Source: Pleurostoma richardsiae
Taxonomy: Eukaryota > Ascomycota > Sordariomycetes > Calosphaeriales > Pleurostomataceae
DNA length: 64,000 nucleotides
Assembly (NCBI GenBank): GCA_030052745.1
Contig: JANBVO010000008.1
Coordinates: 1-64,000, forward strand
Direction: 5' to 3'
Numbering within the stretch: the first letter of the stretch is position 1; the number at the start of each line of letters is the position of its first letter. The translations under genes and the position numbers were made by a program. Under the pieces are notes generated by a model. That model was not told the origin of the DNA and did no database searches. It saw only the letters and a list, made by a program, of their open reading frames with translations. This document shows, in pieces, positions 1 through 12,627 of this stretch.

Positions 1-1350
1 TTTTATTATTTAAGCTTAATAAAACTACAAAAATAATGTAATGTGTAGTGTACACTAAAAACTACACATTAATTTACTTACCCTGATCGTACGGCGTTCT
101 GTTGACATGGACATTGATTCAGCGACTTTGTTGCCGACTTTACTACGGGTTTCCACTTTTCCTGCTTTGTGGGATAGGGTAATCGGCCTTCCTTGTTATA
201 GGGAGGTCTAACCGAGAACATCAGAGTAGCAGGTCTTACCGGCTAGGTCAGAGGAGGAAGCCTCGCGGCCCGTGTTTGATGGTTTTCTCGTCTGTTTTGG
301 ATGAGGGGTAATTACTGGCGGAATTTTATGGAATTAGCGTATGTTATGACGCGCTGTAAGCCTGCCGAGCACTAACATCGACACTTGAGAGCACAGAACT
401 TTGCGAATCTTCTCTTGTCGCTTCGTAGCAGCCATGTCGTCACCCGAGTCAATCCGCCGGACCCCTCCTGGCCTTTTCCTCCCAAACCCCGCAGTGCCCG
501 TAGAGCGCGACAGCACCCACCCACCATAACGAACGGAGTTAAGGCAGTCATACCTTAGTACTCTACGCCAATGCCGAGATTCCTCCGTCAAAACTGCCTA
601 ATCCCAGATGACGAGGCGCTCCGACATTGCTAGCTCTCATTCCTAGCATTGTCTAGTCTCCCTTTTAGGAAGTCAATTGCGACACAGTTCATATTATCTC
701 TTTCGATTTACATACAGTCGGCATCATATTTGGAAGAATGCAACTGAAGCGCATTTACTGAAGACGGTGCATTGCTACCACCCTATACACGCTAATAAGC
801 TGAACGAACCCGCATGGGCTCGGTGAAGGGAAAGAGATGGTGCGTGCCTGCAAGGAGGAGGTGTGAGGGTTTTCATTACATATAACGTATAGGCGCGAAA
901 GAGGAGGCATCGGCGATACATACCCGAAAAAGGAGAAGATAGCGATGTGGGAATGAGTCAACTGGAAGACAAACTCGTCCTGTGTACCTCCGTATATGAC
1001 GAGCACGGCGTACCTATCACGCAATACGGCAGATGTAGTCTAATCCATTTCAGGCGCTTGACACCGTAATATTTCGGGTCCTGCATCGCTCGGGACATGC
1101 GGGACGGAATCTGTAAGTGACTTCCGAGCGGCGGAAGAATTTCCCTTGTACGGATCAACGGTGCCTTCAACCATGGGATCGGCTATTTTTCATCTACCCG
1201 GTGGTAGGAATCCTCGGGCATACATATATGTAGTACCGTCAAGCAACGTCGGTCGCAGTAAACTTACCAGTTGTCATTTCGACCTTATCATTACGTGCCT
1301 GTGTCTAAAGGTCGTTAAGTATCGCACCGGTCTACAATAACTCTGACGCT
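1..1350. other. Gene-free left edge
   Basis: No gene can be supported here. Short open frames exist on both strands, the longest at 755-1024 and 334-591 on the minus strand, but none has a recognisable motif, convincing splice sites or a usual fungal amino-acid make-up. The first 60 bases are AT-rich. The last 200 bases should hold the promoter of the gene that starts at 1351. Confidence 0.5.
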
Positions 1351-1923
1351 ATGGCCTCGCGTTTGCACCCACTCATCGATGAGGGTATCACCAAAGGAGC
1401 CCCGAACTTCCCGGGGGGGAAACTTCACTGCCACTGCGCAAAGGACAAGGTTGAAGTTTCCATCACCGGTGACGTCGCCTTTAACCACGCATGCGGCTGT
1501 TCCAAGTGCTGGAAGCCCGAAGGCGCCGTGTTCTCCATCATCGGCGTCGTGCCAGTCAGCAATCTCTCCGTGACCGCCAACTCGGATAAGATCGCCGTCA
1601 TCGACAACACCGCGACCATCCTCCGTCATGCTTGTCGAGACTGCGGAGTGCATCTGTATGGACGCATTGAGAAGGACCACGCGTTCAAGGGGCTGGACTT
1701 CGTGCACGTGGAGCTCTCTGGCGATAGAGGCTGGCAGGAACCTCAGTTTGCGGCGTTTGTTTCGTCGATTATTGAGCAGGGATATAACCCAAAGCGCATG
1801 GATGAGGTCCGGTCCAAGTTGAAGTCCGTGGGATTGGAGACGTACGATTGCCTTTCACCACCGCTCATGGACCTCCTCGCTACTCATACTGCCCAAAAGG
1901 CAGGAGTGGTACCATACAATTAG
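1351..1923 (+). CDS. Glutathione-dependent formaldehyde-activating enzyme (GFA family)
   Basis: Intronless 190-residue protein, the usual length of fungal GFA/CENP-V-like S-(hydroxymethyl)glutathione synthases. The zinc-binding cysteines of the fold are present: CHC near residue 28, CGCSKC near residue 50 and CRDCG near residue 94, followed by the family block [10 protein letters not shown] and the C-terminal stretch [17 protein letters not shown]. The family is credited with speeding the joining of formaldehyde to glutathione, the first step of glutathione-dependent formaldehyde oxidation; some members may only bind glutathione. It acts in the cytosol. The first ATG fits the family N-terminus. 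It stands alone, with long non-coding flanks. Whether it serves the oxygenases further right, which may release formaldehyde, is inference. Confidence 0.9.
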   Translation: MASRLHPLIDEGITKGAPNFPGGKLHCHCAKDKVEVSITGDVAFNHACGCSKCWKPEGAVFSIIGVVPVSNLSVTANSDKIAVIDNTATILRHACRDCGVHLYGRIEKDHAFKGLDFVHVELSGDRGWQEPQFAAFVSSIIEQGYNPKRMDEVRSKLKSVGLETYDCLSPPLMDLLATHTAQKAGVVPYN

Positions 1924-2774
1924 GTACTTGACTCATAGTGGAACTGGTTGAGCTTAACGGTCGTGATAAGTATCATACTGCTGTGTCTCATGTTCGCGGA
2001 GCTTGTGGCCAAGTTTTATACCATCGTAGTGATCAAGAAACACATGTCACATAGCAGCCTCGTAAGATACCTAGGTGGTAAGTAGTATTGACTGGGGAAC
2101 GGCTGTTAAGCAATGATCTTGCGTGTCTTTCTAGACTAGATGTCAGTCCATCACCGGTCCGCTACTTACTGTTTGTTATTGTTCTGCTCTGCTCAATGAT
2201 TGACGGACTCTTTCATCGTGCTTGGACGTATTTCCAAATAGGCTGTCTCACCTAGAGGCTGTAGGTTGATATTTCTCCCTTGGAAGCAGGGCTAAGCCTG
2301 AGGCTCAAGTACGCTGTAACATAATCCCCTTGGCAACGAATCTTGCTTCAGTATGTTGAAGTATGACTCACAAGTAACTCGTAGAGTATAGATAAAATGA
2401 CTAGGTTGGTAAGAGTGCGCCGATATGTAGTATAAGGCTACAGTGATTCCACATTAGAAAGCTGTGGACCCCTGGGCATAGTTTTATTGATCTCTCGTCT
2501 ACGAACCTTTAAATGTCTTTCCCAAAAGGTAGTCTATACCTGCCTTCGTTGGATCCGACCGCTCAGCAAAAGCTCTCTCCATGGCCTAATCGAGTGGTCT
2601 ACTGTCGTCCCGCAGCATGTGTCCAGGACCAGCACTGGAATCCATTCCAGTTTGACTCCATCACGCTCGACGTCGAATGTCTTCTGGAGCTTGTTACGGC
2701 TTCACTCGAGTCACAGATATAAGTCCTTAGAAATTACCACCTCTAGCCTCTTGATCTTGAAATGTGTCGCTTGG
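1924..2774. other. Intergenic region
   Basis: I see no gene. The right part contains plus-strand open frames (2487-3011, 2513-2722) that run into the antisense of the Fic-like remnant and have no domain of their own. Confidence 0.45.
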
Positions 2775-3722
2775 TTAATATTGATCTTCCAAGATGTATC
2801 TCCACTGGCAGATGTCTGCCGCGAGATAAAAGGGGTCAAGCTCGCCAGACACTTCTCGCTCACGGACATCTTTGTTGAAATCATCGACAAATTTTGCCAT
2901 ACGCCAGGAGACCTCGCCGGGACTGCAGAAGGCCGTCCCCCCGGCCATTACTGGCACGGTGCGGTAAATACCGGCGTAACCTGTCTCGCCACTCTCTGTT
3001 GCAGTTCCTGAGCAAAAGATACAATGTGTTTCGAGGAGAGTCTCCTCCGTGAGGGGCTTGTCGCGATTGAGAGCTGCATCGACGCTGAATTCCAGCGCTT
3101 AGGCGTGCTGGATGACTTCCCGCCGCGATTGTATGACGTCGTCGATGTCGGGGTTCTTAATTTTCCGTATCGTCCGTAGGTAGCGGAGGTTCGCCTCGTG
3201 CTGCTCAGAGCCAGGCTCAACCTATGTAGGGTTGGTAGTCTCGCCATTCAGGACAAGGAGACAGATACGCTTGGTCTCTCTGTGGTCGAGGCCCGCCAAC
3301 TCGTTCTCCTTGGAGCTGAAGAGTAGAGAAATCATAGCATCGGTGCTAAACTCGATGTATGTCTTGATGAGGTCGCTATTCCGGCTCTGCTGGTCTCTCG
3401 CTACTGCTAGTACTTGTTGGATCTCCCTTATCAGAGTTGTGGCCTCCTTGAATTCCGTATCTGCATTAACTTGCGATTCCTTATATGACCGCACTTCTGG
3501 GTTCATAGTGAGCGTGAAGTTACGCTTGTCAACGTCCCCGTCTCTCCAGCTCAAGGTGGTCCATGACGGGAACCCGGCTCGCCCGATGGATTTCTCCAAA
3601 ATTTCAGCAATGCTCAGGCGTACCGTGCGAGAGCTTAACGGAGTAGAGGCGTCTGCGGTGATGGCTAGAACTGAGAAGAGGCTTTTCAAACTCCCTCTTC
3701 TTGACTTCCTTGGTGAAGGCAT
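2775..3722 (-). pseudogene. Decayed Fic/DOC-domain protein gene
   Basis: Three neighbouring minus-strand frames give pieces that follow the order of a fungal Fic protein. The first has the N-terminal part with the motif AMISLLFSSKENELAGLDHRE, the equivalent of the S-x-x-I-E-G inhibitory-type segment. The next has a middle helix region resembling the PLTEETLLETH block. The last has AGIYRTVPVMAGG and LDPFYLAADICQW, which lead into the active-site loop in intact members. Fic enzymes usually transfer AMP to hydroxyl groups of target proteins. The pieces do not form one open frame and the catalytic segment cannot be found in the readable part, so the gene looks broken, with roughly three interruptions. 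It is flanked by non-coding DNA. The family call is fairly safe; the exact ends are not. Confidence 0.65.
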
Positions 3723-5176
3723 TGTTCTCCATGTGGATTTTCTATAGGAAATGATTGATGTGACAACTCAAAGTTTTGCGATGATTGTGAATTCGCAGAA
3801 ATCTTCTGAGTAGAAGAACTTGGAGATATTGTAATGGTTTCCGGTTGAAAGATGGCTGTTCGAAACCTGAACATATAGAAGGGCATCAGAGAAAGGTGTA
3901 AATACAAGTTAACATGTGATACACCATGAGTGAATAGAGTTTAGACATTTTCGGCGAATCGCGCGGCAGAGGTTCATGACTGATTGTGATTGCCCAGTCT
4001 GTGATTAGAATTTAGGAGACCGTGGTGAGTTATGCGACAGAGCTCACCCTGTATTCATATCTGCCCATAGCTGCCATGAAGAGAAGGTTTAATTTAGCTT
4101 TCGCCTTCCCTAAGATCATTCCGATTTTAGTAATAGTCTCGGCATTGCCTTATCCCTGCCGCTTATCACGACCGCTGTGCCGGGCCTTTCAGGTATTATG
4201 GTGTTCATGAAGAAGAGGTTGAATCAAGGACGAGCCACCAGCTAATAAAACCGTGGTTGAAGTAGTAACCTTGAGTGGGAGTAGAAGCGCGGGATGGAGG
4301 CCTCCCGTATCTACTTGCGACACACTGACTGTCGCCTACGCGACAATCATTAGCATCTTCACCCACCCTACTCACCTTTAAAGTGCTCGTCGATGTTACC
4401 TTCTTAGATAAAGAAATCAGCAAGCCGTACACCTTGTAAAAAGCTACTACCCGGGGTCATTACACTAGCGGGTTAGATGGGGATCTTCTCTTGCTCTAGA
4501 ATTCCAAACAATATTATTCCTTAAATCTGGTCATCGTGTAACAGTTATCTAGAAGGTGTAAAGTGTAACTTATGAAGAGTTGTAAAGCTTCGTGCTCGTA
4601 AGTCATCGAATCTGAGGCATTGATTTAGATCCAATATCATCTTAACCGAGGCTATGATATCAATCGCCTTGAAAATGTTGACTTGTCGACGATCGTGATA
4701 GACCTGCACACCCCATGAAGAAAAGAGAATCCCCTGATTTGTGGTATTTGCCTTACCTTCAGCCCGAGAACTATGAACGACATCGCTGTTGGAATTTGCG
4801 TTGATAATTTAGTCATCACACTGTCTAGAGATAAGGTTGCTTAGCTGGGAATAGTAAGGACCAGGTCTAGACACCCGGTTGAAACAGTTCTCTCCGCGCG
4901 ACTTGATCTCATAAATTCTATGCGAGAAATCGGTATCTCTATAAAGGTCGAGAGAATTCCAGCTAGGACAAAACGCACCACGTTTAGATCTCTCTAAGAC
5001 AGTAGCTCCTGTTCTGCCAGTTCATCATGGCCAGTATGATGGAGTACAACCCATTTCAACAATTATATCACACCATGTCAACGCTACTTACTTAATATCA
5101 TTGTCAAGATTAAAGCGATAGATACACTGAGCTAGTCATAGACTGGTAGTATATCTACATTACTCAAACCAAAGAA
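3723..5176. other. Intergenic region, AT-rich
   Basis: About 1.45 kb with no supported gene. A minus-strand frame at 3686-3907 touches the 5' side of the Fic-like remnant and could be its former upstream exon. The rest shows only short frames without motifs. Confidence 0.45.
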
Positions 5177-6755
5177 CTAAATGTAGACATAACAGAAAGC
5201 CCCATCATTCCCGCCGAGCTGATCATGTGTCTCAAGAAGCTTAATCGAAGGCCCCAGCCATTCCAAATCGACTATTGTATCTTTAGGATCCGTCGCCCGT
5301 CGGTCTTTCATGGGCATCATCGTGGAGCTATTGGCATACGGAATGGCATCGAGTCGATTCTCCGGATCCTGCATCTGCCAAATCCACCACAGGCGGTCCA
5401 GTGAAGTGTGATGAAAATAGAATATAGGGTCACCGGGCGACGTGTTGGGGTCGCCGCCCGGGTCGACGGCTGCGACGTAGTGGCCAGCTGTATGGATCTG
5501 GCTCCGAGTAGTCAGCTTTGAGAAATCTTCGCCACTGACTATTACAAGGCGTAAAGGCTCACCCCCCAGGGATAGGGATCGTTTTTGGGCGGCGGTGACC
5601 CTAGTAATCGATTGTAGAAGGCATTAATTTCCTTGTTGGCGTCGATCAGCGTGAAAGCACGATCGGCAGTGGCTCCCATGGCTGCGTTGCGGTTTACATC
5701 GCGGCGTAGACAGCGCGGGTTCGAGCCTGTACCGTCGGGCCTTGGGTTTTTGGGGAGTTTACTACCTGTTGACATAGAGGTGGGCCCAAGGCTGACGATC
5801 ATGCTGTTGCTGCATCAGTCATCTCTATTTGTCTTGTATGGAAGTAGAAATAGATAGCATATATATTGCAAGAAGGCAGGTAACAGACTCTGAGAACGGT
5901 CCTTCGGTGACACAGCCGCCACCACCGCCCGACTTGATGATGTTGGGAGTACGTCCAGGCTGAGGAACTCCCTTGTAGGTGGGATCCGATGCTCCGTTAG
6001 CTCCCATACTCGACGCATTGCCGCTAAACAAAGGGGAGTTAACTGGATCCTGTGCGTAGCGGTCGTAGTTCATATACTATACACAGTCAGTTACACGATA
6101 CGGACGATTCGGTGCACGAGGCATAGCGTACAGGCTGATAGCCGGTATAGCCACACTCGTTGCGGAGGGCTTCCTCGTACAGCCAGACAAAGTACTTGTG
6201 AGCGCCAAACAGATGAAGATTGTCGTGAAGTTGCATGGCGTGCGTCATATGATACGCGACGAAATCGTCAAATCGACTCAGCGCTCCTGGGAACCTGGTC
6301 TTGTCTGACTTGGGTGGCAACTTCATCAAGCACTTTACAGCAGCGACATACTCCTCTCTCTGCGTATCGGTTAGGTCGCTCCTGTGATCTAGGTTAGCGA
6401 GCTTAAATACTGTCGGGCTTCAAAAGAGTGGGAAACGCACCACTCCCTCCGTACAGCCGCGTTTTCTAGTGCACAATTATTGTTCTTGCCTGCAGAAATC
6501 TTTTTGTCCACCCATGCATCGACGTTAGGCATGGTAGCCTCTTCCAGGTTGTCAACAACGTCCAGTGGATAGTTGGGATTGCGAACCCTGGACGGATAGC
6601 CTTAGTCAACTCAAGCAGTCCAACAAGTCGGCGAGCAAGAGGGACACCTACACTTGTATCTTGGTTAGATATCTACCTGGGGGCATCTCCACTGCTGTTG
6701 CCTGGGCTCCATCGAGTAGTGAGTGCAGCAGGAGAAGACTCGAGACCATCCACAT
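5177..6755 (-). CDS. Secreted tyrosinase-family (type 3 copper) oxidase
   Basis: Multi-exon gene. A 26-residue first exon starting at 6755 encodes a clear signal peptide (MWMVSSLLLLHSLLDGAQA). Later exons carry VDAWVDKK, RREW (joined over an intron to SDLTDTQREEY), the CuA region SRFDDFVAYHMTHAMQLHDN...GAHKYFVWLYEEAL, the CuB region IHTAGHY, and GDPIFYFHHTSLDRLWWIW, so all six histidine positions of the copper pair appear to be there. Introns are needed near 6430-6480, 6073-6105, 5800-5860 and 5480-5560; the join after the signal-peptide exon (about 6580-6680) is unresolved. The family oxidises phenols to quinones, in pigment or secondary metabolism. The usual YWNW motif after GYQP reads YMNYDRY here, which may alter the substrate pocket. 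No C-terminal lid domain is seen, as in short secreted forms. Confidence 0.85.
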
Positions 6756-7693
6756 TTTGCACGATTTACCTAAACTACTCTGGGATAGGGATCGAGTGGA
6801 ATATCAGACTTCAGAAGCGCATCTCTAAAAAGATCGTCAGCTGGGAAGTTTGCCAAAAGATTTAAATGGGCTCACATTTACTACTGTGGCTCAATTAATC
6901 GACTTGGAATCGGTCCTTGCACGTCCGCACGGCAGTTATCGCAAAAGCGGCAGTTGTAGTTAATGAGTTCATTTACACAACGACTGGAATTTGTAAGGAC
7001 ATATATCCGTATATACGACCCGGAACATGTCGCCACACAATTCAGGCACCTCGGGTGGTCATTACCCCCTGTGACATTCGTGTAAGTCGAACTAACATCA
7101 GGAAAAGACTAAGTAAGGTGGTCCAATATCGCACTCATGTGGACTGTCCTAGTGGGTTTATAGCACGTCTGACTGGTATGAGGCGCCACTGGAACTCACT
7201 ACACGAGAGTACTAGACCTCCACGAGCTAACACATTTAGCCTCATTTACCGACCACAGTAGGTTGATAAGCTCCGAATCGATCACGTTCTAGTACAGGTG
7301 GGACAGCTTTTGACGTTGAGAGCGACGTGCAAAGAGACTTGAAGTAACTATCGCGACTAGAATCAGTCTTCACCTCGTCCAACTGAGTGTCGCCTAATGG
7401 AAATCAAACCCTAGGCGCTGTGCAGTTCATCTCTATCGCCTAAGCCCGGAAACCCCAGGCACCTCAAAGTGGGGTAGGAACTGCTGGCATTGAGGCCGGA
7501 AGAGCGCAATTCCAGTTCCAGTGAGCCCGGGGTCGATGCTATCGGCACCGTCGCTACTGCGTTTTGCGCAGGCATCTAACACGCCTGAGCTCGTGGAATT
7601 CGCCTCCTTCCCGCACTGCTCGTGCATAAGGCGTTGAATGCATTCCCATGCTCTATCCCGTTACCCACTCCACAGAGAAGCCTGACATCTAGC
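6756..7693. other. Intergenic region
   Basis: About 0.9 kb. The left end should hold the tyrosinase promoter, the right end the 3' side of the permease. The frame at 6917-7261 has no domain signal and a composition unlike the coding genes here. Confidence 0.45.
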
Positions 7694-9567
7694 TTACATC
7701 GAAACAGCGTATCTACTCTTTACGCGAATCTTGTGCCCGTAGAAATAAAGGAGATATGGAACAGGCGCGAGAAGGACAGCCAAGCAAGCCAGAATCGTAA
7801 GTGTGTAGTGCGTGCCCATGTTCTTGTAGAACGGAATCCCTGCAACCGTCATTCCCCCTGCGGCAAGGTACCTCACCAAAGCCACAAAGGTGAGGGCCGA
7901 GGCCGAATACACCTGGTATGAGTCGATGACATACATGTAGACGCACGTGAATATGCCGTTGACTCCGAACCCGAACAGGGCGACCGCAAAGATATCAGAC
8001 CAGACGCTGATGCTTGCGTAATTGGTCCATCCCATCCAGAAGAGAGAGACGGGTATGGAGATCGAGGCGCCAAACATGCCGTACCACAAGCGCGTCTCGG
8101 GATTGAAGCGTTGGTCCTTCGATTGTCGGATTCGATTAATTGTCATGCGGTAGATAATCGGCACCAGGACAAAGTTCGTTTCTGTACCCAGGAACATGGC
8201 GATAAACAGAATGTTCGCCAAGCCTTGACCTAGGGAGTATGTTGACTCAAAGATGTAGGGCCAGCCCACCAGGAATGTGAACAAAACGATGTACAGGACC
8301 GTCAGATAGAGTGTCATGACTAGAATGATAGGCTCGGTAAGCATGAGGAACGGTCGCGTCATGCTGACTTTAAGGCGGCTAAACAAGGTCGCAGGGATGA
8401 TCTCGTGGGTGCAGACGAACCGATCGTCGCCGGTGATCCTCCGGTAATGCTCGGCTTTCCACTGCAAGAGCAGCGGCCCGTACGTCTCGGGCATGAAGCA
8501 CAGGACCAGCACGAGGACGATGCCGGAAGCGATGAGAACCGACCATTCCGTCCAGCGCCAAGAGACTGCATTAGAAGGGCCGATGTACGCGCCCATCACC
8601 GCGCCTAGCATTGGCCCTCCGAACGAGGTGATAGAGTAGAGCGGGAAAGCCCACGTCTTCTCGACGCTGTCGAACATGTCTGCGACGGACCCGCCCGAGC
8701 ACACCAGGGGGGTCGACGCGGAGCAGCCAGCCAGAAATCGGAACACAATCTGCGCCGCGAAGTTGGGCGCCAGGCCCGACGCCATGATCCAGATCATGTA
8801 GACGACCAGTGACACTGAGTACACGGCATTCCGGCCGAATGTCTCTGAGAACGGCCCAGCAATGAGCGAACCTAAACCCATGCCGACGAGATACAAGCCT
8901 GACGGAGCGTCAGCCCTGGTACTAACGCAGTTTTTGGGCCTACCTCGAGCCCTGACTAACCAGTGGCGAGAGATTCAGCAACTTCGCTGACGTGGAGATC
9001 CGCAGCGGCTTGCGGGAGCACAGTAGCGTCTATGCCAGATGCTGCGCCGATAAAAATGGCTATGAGCGAGATCTGCAGTGTCGCGCTGACTCGTCGGGCG
9101 ATTGACCAGTTGTGTGGATTCAGGGGGTCAGCTGGACCTTCCCAGTTCACGACAAACACCTGATCCCCTTGCCCCTCATGGCTATGCCGGTTCCGAACAT
9201 GGATGCCGGTGAGGATGCGCCCCAGCGCCGTCCTTTCCGAGTGGCGTGTTTGAGCTGTGTTGATTCTTCGGACCGGCACGCCGAGCACGGATCGCTCTGC
9301 GGCGCTATTTTCCGCTGCGTCGCGCTCATCGAGGATCTCAACGTCGTCATACGGCCCGCGTTCTCCGGCGGAGTCGTCGGTGGACGACCGGGCATCGCGG
9401 ATCAAGGCCTCGGCGGGCAGTGGGATCCCGCTGGGAGCGGCCTCTTCACCTGGTAAAATGTCATTGGCCTTGCTCTCCACAGAAATGTTCCTTGCCTTCT
9501 CGAGGTCCCGATCGATCTGAGCCTGAGCCGCCTGGCCTGCACGTCTGCGTTGCAAGAAAGACTGCAT
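7694..9567 (-). CDS. MFS permease, DHA1 drug/polyamine:H+ antiporter type
   Basis: Two exons joined across an intron at about 8901-8960 (the junction reads ESLATG-LYLVGMG) give a protein of about 600 residues. A long hydrophilic N-terminus of about 150 residues ends in VNWEGPADPLNPHNWS, the signature that precedes helix 1 in fungal DHA1 proteins related to yeast Tpo1-4 and Flr1. Twelve membrane helices follow. Between helices 2 and 3 lies GPFSETFGRN, the DHA1 motif A variant. After helix 6 comes FMPETYGPLLL, and later the conserved VIDSYQVYSASAL segment. It should sit in the plasma membrane and export small organic cations or drugs, or polyamines. The substrate cannot be told from the sequence. 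It is not obviously in an operon-like pair. Confidence 0.9.
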
Positions 9568-10605
9568 CGCGGGTACGTGGATGCGAGGTGCTTCGGGGCA
9601 GCGAGTCTGGAAGAGGGTGTGGCTTACGGGGCAGTGAGGTCTCCTTCTCTTTTGCGGTTGATCAAAAAGTGAAGTGTGAATTCGGTCAAAGCTGGCGAAA
9701 CTTCCGCCCGGAAGGAGACCTCTGGCTCCTTTTAAAAAACCTTAAGTCTGACTCCTCGTCTCGGCTCCGAGGCATTGCCCGAGATAAGGGAGCGGGTCGT
9801 GGTGGTGATTGTGGAGAGGCGGAAATAGATCGGGATATGCCGCACCAACAGCCACGGACGGTCGGCAAGCAGAATAGAACGAGCCAATACCAGAGCGGAT
9901 AAACATAATACCCGTAACTGTCAATAAACCGTACCGGGTATTGGCCGCAACTGAGGGACAAAGGTGAATTGGCATCTGAGGCTTGCACATTCTTCAGAGG
10001 AAGCATAAAAATACGATCGTCTAACATATATTAAACATATTCGTTCACAGAATAAAATTATTATCGCTCATTTACTATTTCAACGAATCTCAGGATCGCG
10101 TTTGAAGTACAAAGTCGTCGCTATTGGGTTGGGACGGACTTCTAATCTCTACCCGGAGATAGCTTGTCGTATGCCGAATGACCTGCTGATTTGTAAGGCT
10201 TATTGGGTCTTCGGGCTGTAGACGAGCCTTTTGCTTTTAGTAAACTTGTCTGACAGAAGGGGTTTGCGGACTGCTAGCAACCTTGAATCGACCCATCCCC
10301 GCAACTTTTTACTAGCTACAAGACGGGTATTTTAGGTCCATTGTGTAGCTGTATAGTAACGTTAACGCTGTGTCTCTTGATTCAACAAGCCGTTTTTTGA
10401 TATTTAATACAGGACTCGCCCTTATGTCGGTACCACATCTATTCCTAACTTCTTTGACATGGGTCTACTCAGATATATTAACAGAGTGCTGCATGACTCT
10501 ATAGCAAAGGGGCGATCGCCGACCCCTGATACCCAATCCGAACACTAAAGCTGACCATCATGTTACTAGACCGTCAGTCAGGATGAAACAAACACTTAAT
10601 TAAGT
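9568..10605. other. Intergenic region
   Basis: About 1 kb with no supported gene. The left part should be the promoter of the DHA1 permease. The frames at 9420-9902 and 9686-10027 are antisense or promoter-region frames without a domain. Confidence 0.45.
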
Positions 10606-11749
10606 TTAATGGTCATTTCTTTCTGGCGCCGCGTGAAGTTTCTCCGGGAAAGCAGGCTCAGGCTTGGAACCATACGGGATCATCCTCACTACATGCCTCC
10701 TCTCACCCTGAGGGAAGTCGGGAATAGCAGTGTGCGCTGCAGCTCTCTGGTCCCATACCACGACCGTTCCATTCTCCCACTTCACTCGGCAGCTGAAGTC
10801 AAGGCTCCTGATGTGGTCGTGCAGGAACTTCAGCAGGTTGTCCGACTCCTCGGGCAGGAAACCGTCTACCCTGCGGGCGATGGTGGGATTCACGAACAAA
10901 GCAGGCTTTCCGGTCACGGGGTGCTTGATAACGAGGGGATGTGTTACACTGATTGCCTCCTTCAGAGCGCGCTCTGCGCCGACGCGGGCAATCTCACCGG
11001 CCGACGCAGATGTGTGGAACAGCTCCAGGGAGGACAGGACCAGCCTGAAGGCCGGTGAGAGTGCCTCATACGCTGCAGTAAGGGACGTGAATGCAGTGTC
11101 GCCACCACCAGACGCCGGGATCTCGAGTACCCAGAAGAAGGTTGTCCCCGGCACATTGGCCGTGAAGGTTTGGTCGACATGCCAGAGATCGTACGTCGTG
11201 CGTGGCCCAAGGAGTTGTCTGAGGTTGGGCCTGTTTGATAATCAGTGAGATATTTGGCATTTGACGGAACATGCGGGACGGACGCTTCTTCGTCCGCGTA
11301 GACGACGTGGAATTCTGGGCCTGTGCCCGCGGGAAACCCCATTGTCGGATGCTCATGCAGTGGCCCATAGTAGCGGACGATCTCGCGTTGCCTGTCAAAC
11401 CCAATGTCCGCAAAGTCTTGGTCCCTCTGCGGCCACGTCATTAGCTAGAATCCCATCCGGTGAGAGTCAGAATACAGATGCGTACGAAGACTAGGACACC
11501 TCTTTCCGCAGCCAGAAGAGCCAACTCATCGAGACCCTCATTCGTTAGCTTGCTAATCTGCACACCCCGGATCTCCGACCCGATCTTAGGTGTGATGTTC
11601 GTTATGGTGGCACCCTTGGCAAGCGAGGGCTTAGCAGGGTCTGCACGCCGACCTGGCTCCGTCGCCTCGAATAGCGGCAGCGCAATTGGTTGCGCGAACC
11701 CATCCGGGCGAGTAGGGAGATAGTCGGGATACAATGGCACGGAAGGCAT
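10606..11749 (-). CDS. TauD/TfdA-type Fe(II)/2-oxoglutarate dioxygenase
   Basis: The first exon (from 11749, MPSVPLYPDYLPTRPDGF) ends at GVLVF and joins RDQDFADIGFDRQREIV after an intron at about 11431-11494. A second short intron is needed near 11230-11265 to reach PNLRQLLGPRTTYDLWHVDQ. The last exon carries VPGTTFFWVLEIPASGGGDTAF, VNPTIARRVDGF and DQRAAAHTAIPDF...RHVVRM. This gives the iron ligands (H and D of WHVDQ, distal H of AAHTA) and the 2OG-binding arginine. About 370 residues, normal for fungal taurine/alkylsulfonate dioxygenases, which release sulfite and an aldehyde from sulfonates. Other members act on herbicides, carnitine precursors or secondary metabolites, so the substrate is open. 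It lies between two permeases; the DAL5-like one to the right is a possible partner. Confidence 0.88.
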
Positions 11750-12627
11750 AATTGGTGTGTAGTGTGCTGTTAAGACGGGAGAGATAATTTGCGTACAATG
11801 TAGGGGTTAGATGTCGTGCTCAGGTAGGTTTATGAGGTACCCAGGAGCGGAGGCTCAGGAGCGCATTATCGGTAGCACAACAGCTACTTTTGTACTTAAC
11901 CACTTCTATATGCACCCTCTCTCCGGATTTCTCCGGCCACGACAGCCATCAAATTGGCAGCGTAAGCGTTGAGAATGATGGACCCACAGTTTCTCTATTG
12001 ACTTGTCAAGTGTTAAGTGGTGACATTCTTGGCAGGCATCACGACATTCGCACCAAGCATTCAAGAGATGCGTTTAGATACGCAACCGCTCCTATAGTTC
12101 GCTTCAAAGGGTCATTTCTCTCTTCTTATTGCAGGTTGATGGCTATAATATGGAAACAAGCAGCAATGTGTGGGGAGAAGGTCTGCGTGTCGTCGCCAAC
12201 CGAAGAGAGTCGATTGAGTGGTGACATGGATCCTTCTGCGAGTTCGGAACACTGCACATTTCAGCCTTAACCACAAGTAGGCAAACTCACGCTTTGTTCA
12301 TCCGGACCATATCTAACGCCATGCTGGACTCTCTCTCCTGGTTGGCCTTAGATGAGCGGACGCGGGATCAAAAACAGAGCCAGGCAGGTCTTTGGATGCT
12401 TTAAAGCGACACCATGAACGTTAATAAGGCTCATCAAGAGTGAAGTGGATAACTATGCACCAAGAGTGATTCCTACGTCTCACATCCTACGCGGCCACAA
12501 GTAGCCGCACAGACAAAACACAAATAAGCTGGCCATGTCAACGCCTTATCTTGTCCTTGGTCCACTTCTGCTACTTCTCAAGCTACGTCTGCTCTCTTGA
12601 TAGTCGGCAACATAGACGACTAGAAGA
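11750..12627. other. Divergent promoter region between dioxygenase and permease
   Basis: About 0.88 kb between two divergently transcribed genes, so it should hold both promoters. The plus-strand frame at 11890-12270 has no recognisable domain. Confidence 0.5.

Noticed and set aside
2487-3011. 174-codon plus-strand frame
   Set aside because: Mostly antisense to the Fic-like remnant, with no domain and poor composition.
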